Assembly: GCA_964459845.1 (NCBI GenBank)
Contig: CAYWOC010000002.1
Location: 108,999-172,998 of the forward strand
Reading direction: 5' to 3'
From: CALZFJ01 sp964459845
GTDB lineage: Bacteria; Bacteroidota; Bacteroidia; Bacteroidales; Muribaculaceae
DNA: 64,000 bases
This document shows, piece after piece, positions 61,849 through 64,000 of the stretch. The notes under the pieces are model-generated. The model ran no database searches. It was given only the letters and a program-made list of their open reading frames with translations, and had not been told where the DNA came from. Each line of letters starts with the position of its first letter. Position 1 is the stretch's first letter. A program made the position numbers and the translations under genes.

Positions 61849-62441
61849 AGTTCTATAAAATTTTTAAGTATCTGTTCGCCAACGCTTCCGCTCTTTTCTG
61901 GATGGAATTGCGTAGCATAAAAATTCTCTTTGCGCAGAGCCGCACTGAAAGGAGTGATATAGTCGCACTCGGCAATAGTATATTCACACACAGGGGCATA
62001 GTAGCTATGCACGAAATACACATACCGCTCACCTCCAGCCTCGTCTATCAAGCTGTTTTCCTTGATTGGCATAATCGTGTTCCATCCCATATGCGGAATC
62101 TTGCATTGCGGTGACAAGCTGTTGTCGAACCGGCGCACATCCACGTCGAATAACCCGAGGCAATCTGCACCGCCTTCCTCCGAACTGCGGCACAACAGTT
62201 GCATACCTATGCAGATGCCAAGCACCGGCTGGCGCAGCGACTTTATAAGCTCGTCGAGACCGCGCGCTCTCAAATATGCCATAGCCGATGAAGCCTCGCC
62301 CACTCCCGGAAATATCACCTTGTCGGCTTGGCGTATCTCATCGGCATCGTCGGTAATTTTAGCCTCAACTCCTATCCTGCGCAGAGCGCACTGCACAGAG
62401 AAGACATTACCGGCATTATATTTTATGATTACCACTTTCAC
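61845..62441 (-). CDS. hisH: Imidazole glycerol phosphate synthase, glutamine amidotransferase subunit
   Basis: Class I glutaminase of 198 residues supplying ammonia to HisF. The nucleophile loop reads PVLGICIGMQLLCRSSEEGG with Cys near residue 77, and the catalytic His and Glu are in FYATQFHPEKSG near 180. The opening VVIIKYNAGNVFSV matches the family. It heads the hisH-A-F-IE block and comes 45 bp after purU on the same strand. Confidence 0.96.
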   Translation of the reverse strand: MKVVIIKYNAGNVFSVQCALRRIGVEAKITDDADEIRQADKVIFPGVGEASSAMAYLRARGLDELIKSLRQPVLGICIGMQLLCRSSEEGGADCLGLFDVDVRRFDNSLSPQCKIPHMGWNTIMPIKENSLIDEAGGERYVYFVHSYYAPVCEYTIAECDYITPFSAALRKENFYATQFHPEKSGSVGEQILKNFIEL

Positions 62442-62486
62442 CTTTCTCTCTAATTTCTTTATTTTCTTGTCGTTTCAAAAAATAAA

Positions 62487-63356
62487 TTAGCTGAATACGA
62501 TAGTCTTGTTCTTATAAGTGAGAATCTTGCGCTGTATGTGCTTCTCCACAGCACGCGAAAGCACAATCTTCTCAAGGTCGCGCCCCTTATGCACGAGGTC
62601 GGCTACAGTGTCTTTGTGAGTGATTCTCACTATGTCCTGCTCTATGATAGGTCCGGCATCAAGCTCGGTGGTAACATAATGGCTTGTTGCACCTATCAGC
62701 TTCACGCCACGCTCATAGGCGGCATGATAAGGTTTCGCTCCCACAAAAGCAGGCAAGAACGAATGGTGTATATTGATGATGCGGTTAGGATAACGGTTGA
62801 TAAAGTCCTCCGACAGCACCTGCATATATCTCGCAAGCACAATGAAGTCTATATTATATTTCTCAAGAAGCTCAAATTCCTTAGCCTCCATCTCCTCCTT
62901 GTTGTCGCGGTTCACTGGAATCACCTCAAACGGTATTCCAAACTGCGTACCCACCGAGGCAAGGTCGGGATGGTTGCTTATAATCAGCGGAATCTCCACC
63001 TCCCAGTCTCCGGCAATATAACGCGCAAGAATGTCATATAGGCAGTGCGACATCTTCGACACAAACAGAGCCATGCGCTGCGGACGGTCAGTAAACGCCA
63101 GTCTATACTCCATATTGTAGCGTTTCGCATAGAGTGTGTTGAAGTAATCGTTGATCTTCTCTTTCGGAATAGTGAATTTGTCGAGATCCCATTCCACACG
63201 CATATAGAAAATCCCGTTCACCCTATCCACATACTGGTCAAGGTAAAGGATATTACCGCCGTTTGTATTAATGAACTCAGTCAGCACGGCAATGATACCC
63301 GGCTGATCGGGGCAATGCATCAATATCACTGCATTATTGTGATTGCTATTCTTCAT
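62487..63356 (-). CDS. purU: Formyltetrahydrofolate deformylase
   Basis: Hydrolase of 289 residues that releases formate from 10-formyl-tetrahydrofolate, balancing one-carbon pools. The N-terminal ACT domain (AVILMHCPDQPGIIAVLTEFI) is followed by a formyltransferase-like catalytic domain with NHPDL, DFIVLARYMQVLS and IINIHHSFLPAFVGAKPYHAAYERG, and GATSHYVTTELDAGPII with the catalytic Asp near 228. It precedes the his block by 45 bp and may be co-transcribed with it. It is driven by the promoter at 63387-63417. Confidence 0.95.
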   Translation of the reverse strand: MKNSNHNNAVILMHCPDQPGIIAVLTEFINTNGGNILYLDQYVDRVNGIFYMRVEWDLDKFTIPKEKINDYFNTLYAKRYNMEYRLAFTDRPQRMALFVSKMSHCLYDILARYIAGDWEVEIPLIISNHPDLASVGTQFGIPFEVIPVNRDNKEEMEAKEFELLEKYNIDFIVLARYMQVLSEDFINRYPNRIINIHHSFLPAFVGAKPYHAAYERGVKLIGATSHYVTTELDAGPIIEQDIVRITHKDTVADLVHKGRDLEKIVLSRAVEKHIQRKILTYKNKTIVFS

Positions 63357-63386
63357 TATATTTGTCTTTTGTCAATTACTTTTTGG

Positions 63387-63417
63387 CAAAGATAGTGCAA
63401 ATGACAGCAGAATCAAA
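63387..63417 (-). promoter_or_regulatory. Promoter of purU and perhaps the his operon
   Basis: On the minus strand TTTG (63417-63414), 19 bp, then TATCTTTG (63394-63387), 31 bp upstream of the purU start. Confidence 0.72.
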
Positions 63418-63579
63418 AGAAAAAGCATCTTTTTTCACCCAATCCAATCCGACAGGACATAAACTTGTCCGAAATTACAATAGCACCAAATCAATCACCC
63501 GATATCAGACAAAGCATTATAATGACACATATCTCTAATTTACACAAGAATCATCAGATTCTTAAGCGCACCATATAAA

Positions 63580-63819
63580 TCAGCCCTTAAAAACCGAAGA
63601 ACGATGAAATTTCATATATTCCTCACGTCCCGCATCAAGTGGTAACATTTGTACAAATTGACCATCTGTCACTCCAAGCCTTTTCTTATTAGAAGGAGAA
63701 ATCCAATTTGACAATATTATTTTGCGGTCTTCTGAAAATGTCATAAATCCTCTATCAAATAGCTTATCATATAACGGAGACAATTCAACGCAGTAGTACT
63801 TCACAATGGCGTGGGAAAC
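63580..63819 (-). pseudogene. C-terminal fragment of an HNH-type endonuclease
   Basis: A short frame (74 residues from a GTG at 63804, with open frame up to a TAA just beyond 63816). It holds ELSPLYDKLFDRGFMTFSEDRKIILSNWIS and a tail PLDAGREEYMKFHRSSVFKG. This is typical of the last part of HNH restriction-like nucleases (pattern NGLxLSPLYDKLFDRGFISF...ILS), where the Asn and last metal ligand of the motif lie. The first His pair and the whole N-terminal region are missing. I read it as the remnant of a nuclease gene, not a working protein; the lost part is not visible upstream. Confidence 0.55.
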
Positions 63820-63858
63820 TTATCAAGATAATGTAGCGTAATTTCGTATAGAATACAA

Positions 63859-63925
63859 GTTGTATCTTCTTGTAATACCCTGTGTTTCAACCACTATGTA
63901 TTATAAGAACATTGAAAGATACAAC
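63859..63925. repeat. 10-bp inverted repeat near the window end
   Basis: GTTGTATCTT at 63859-63868 and its exact complement AAGATACAAC at 63916-63925 are separated by 47 bases, next to the HNH fragment. Function unknown. Confidence 0.5.
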
Positions 63926-63956
63926 GCTACAAGGAAAAAAGGCATTTTATAAACGA

Positions 63957-63999
63957 ACAGCTATCATCTATTGTCTGCATGACGATAAATGATAGCTGT
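63957..63999. terminator. Long hairpin at the window edge
   Basis: Arms at 63957-63967 and 63989-63999 are perfectly complementary and extend inward (63970-63975 with 63981-63986, one G-U) to a 5-base loop. It looks like a terminator, but the flank on the right is outside the window. Confidence 0.55.
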
Positions 64000-64000
64000 G

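Noticed and set aside
1..64000. CRISPR array, tRNA, rRNA, intact insertion sequence or prophage
   Set aside because: I saw no regularly spaced repeats, no tRNA-like T-loop with matching acceptor arms, no rRNA sequence and no transposase or integrase frame.

Overview
The window reads as a chromosomal segment of a Bacteroidales bacterium. Promoters follow the Bacteroidota pattern (a TTG-type -33 element, about 20 bp, then TAnnTTTG). Secreted lipoproteins, OmpA-type and porin barrels, a DUF5009-kinase-MurQ muramic-acid module, WYL and AraC regulators and a fused hisIE all fit that order. A gut genus of the Muribaculaceae or Prevotella/Bacteroides kind is likely, but the family cannot be fixed from sequence alone.

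Layout: 1-1065, the end of a MATE exporter. 1132-3596, an RtcB RNA ligase divergent from a WYL regulator. 3655-7479, a small surface-glycan set: polysaccharide deacetylase, two family-2 glycosyltransferases and a divergent multi-pass GT-C-like protein. 7480-9828, an accessory patch with a short nuclease-like remnant and a DUF262/HNH defence-type protein. 9922-25881, an eleven-gene minus-strand peptidoglycan salvage locus. 26171-28040, an Asn/Gly-rich secreted protein and a second BadF-type sugar kinase. 28265-35882, a TolC/HlyD/ABC-2 efflux operon flanked by two AraC regulators. 35967-38490, a vWA lipoprotein and an OmpA barrel protein. 39130-45709, a porin, imelysin, di-haem oxidoreductase and CcsBA operon, divergent from a regulator at 45907-46863 that joins a YtfE/RIC-like di-iron domain to a LuxR DNA-binding domain. 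47036-52953, PBP1A, a phosphodiester-glycosidase-like protein, a PIG-L deacetylase gene broken by one stop codon, and a ThrE-type exporter pair. 53003-53908, a LysR regulator. 54606-63356, glnS, lysA, lysC, an FtsE-like ATPase, hisIE-hisF-hisA-hisH and purU. 63580-63819, a C-terminal HNH-nuclease fragment.

The salvage locus can be read as one pathway. An exported amidase and a SpoIID-type protein act on wall fragments, NamZ (DUF1343) releases MurNAc, AmpG-like and MurT-like membrane proteins import sugars, a BadF-type kinase phosphorylates MurNAc, and MurQ splits MurNAc-6P into GlcNAc-6P and D-lactate. A 930-residue FAD/Fe-S D-lactate-dehydrogenase-like protein lies in the same run and could oxidise that lactate. 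A GalT-like DUF4922 protein and a tandem-domain glycosyltransferase in the run have no obvious role in this scheme.

The most unusual item is the di-iron RIC-LuxR regulator beside the iron/haem operon. All six metal ligands known from YtfE can be placed in it at nearly the same spacing. A second theme is scarring: three short remnants resemble the ends of restriction or nuclease genes (Sau3AI/MutH-like at 7740, HsdR-like at 39039, HNH at 63580). No tRNA, rRNA, CRISPR array or intact insertion sequence was seen.
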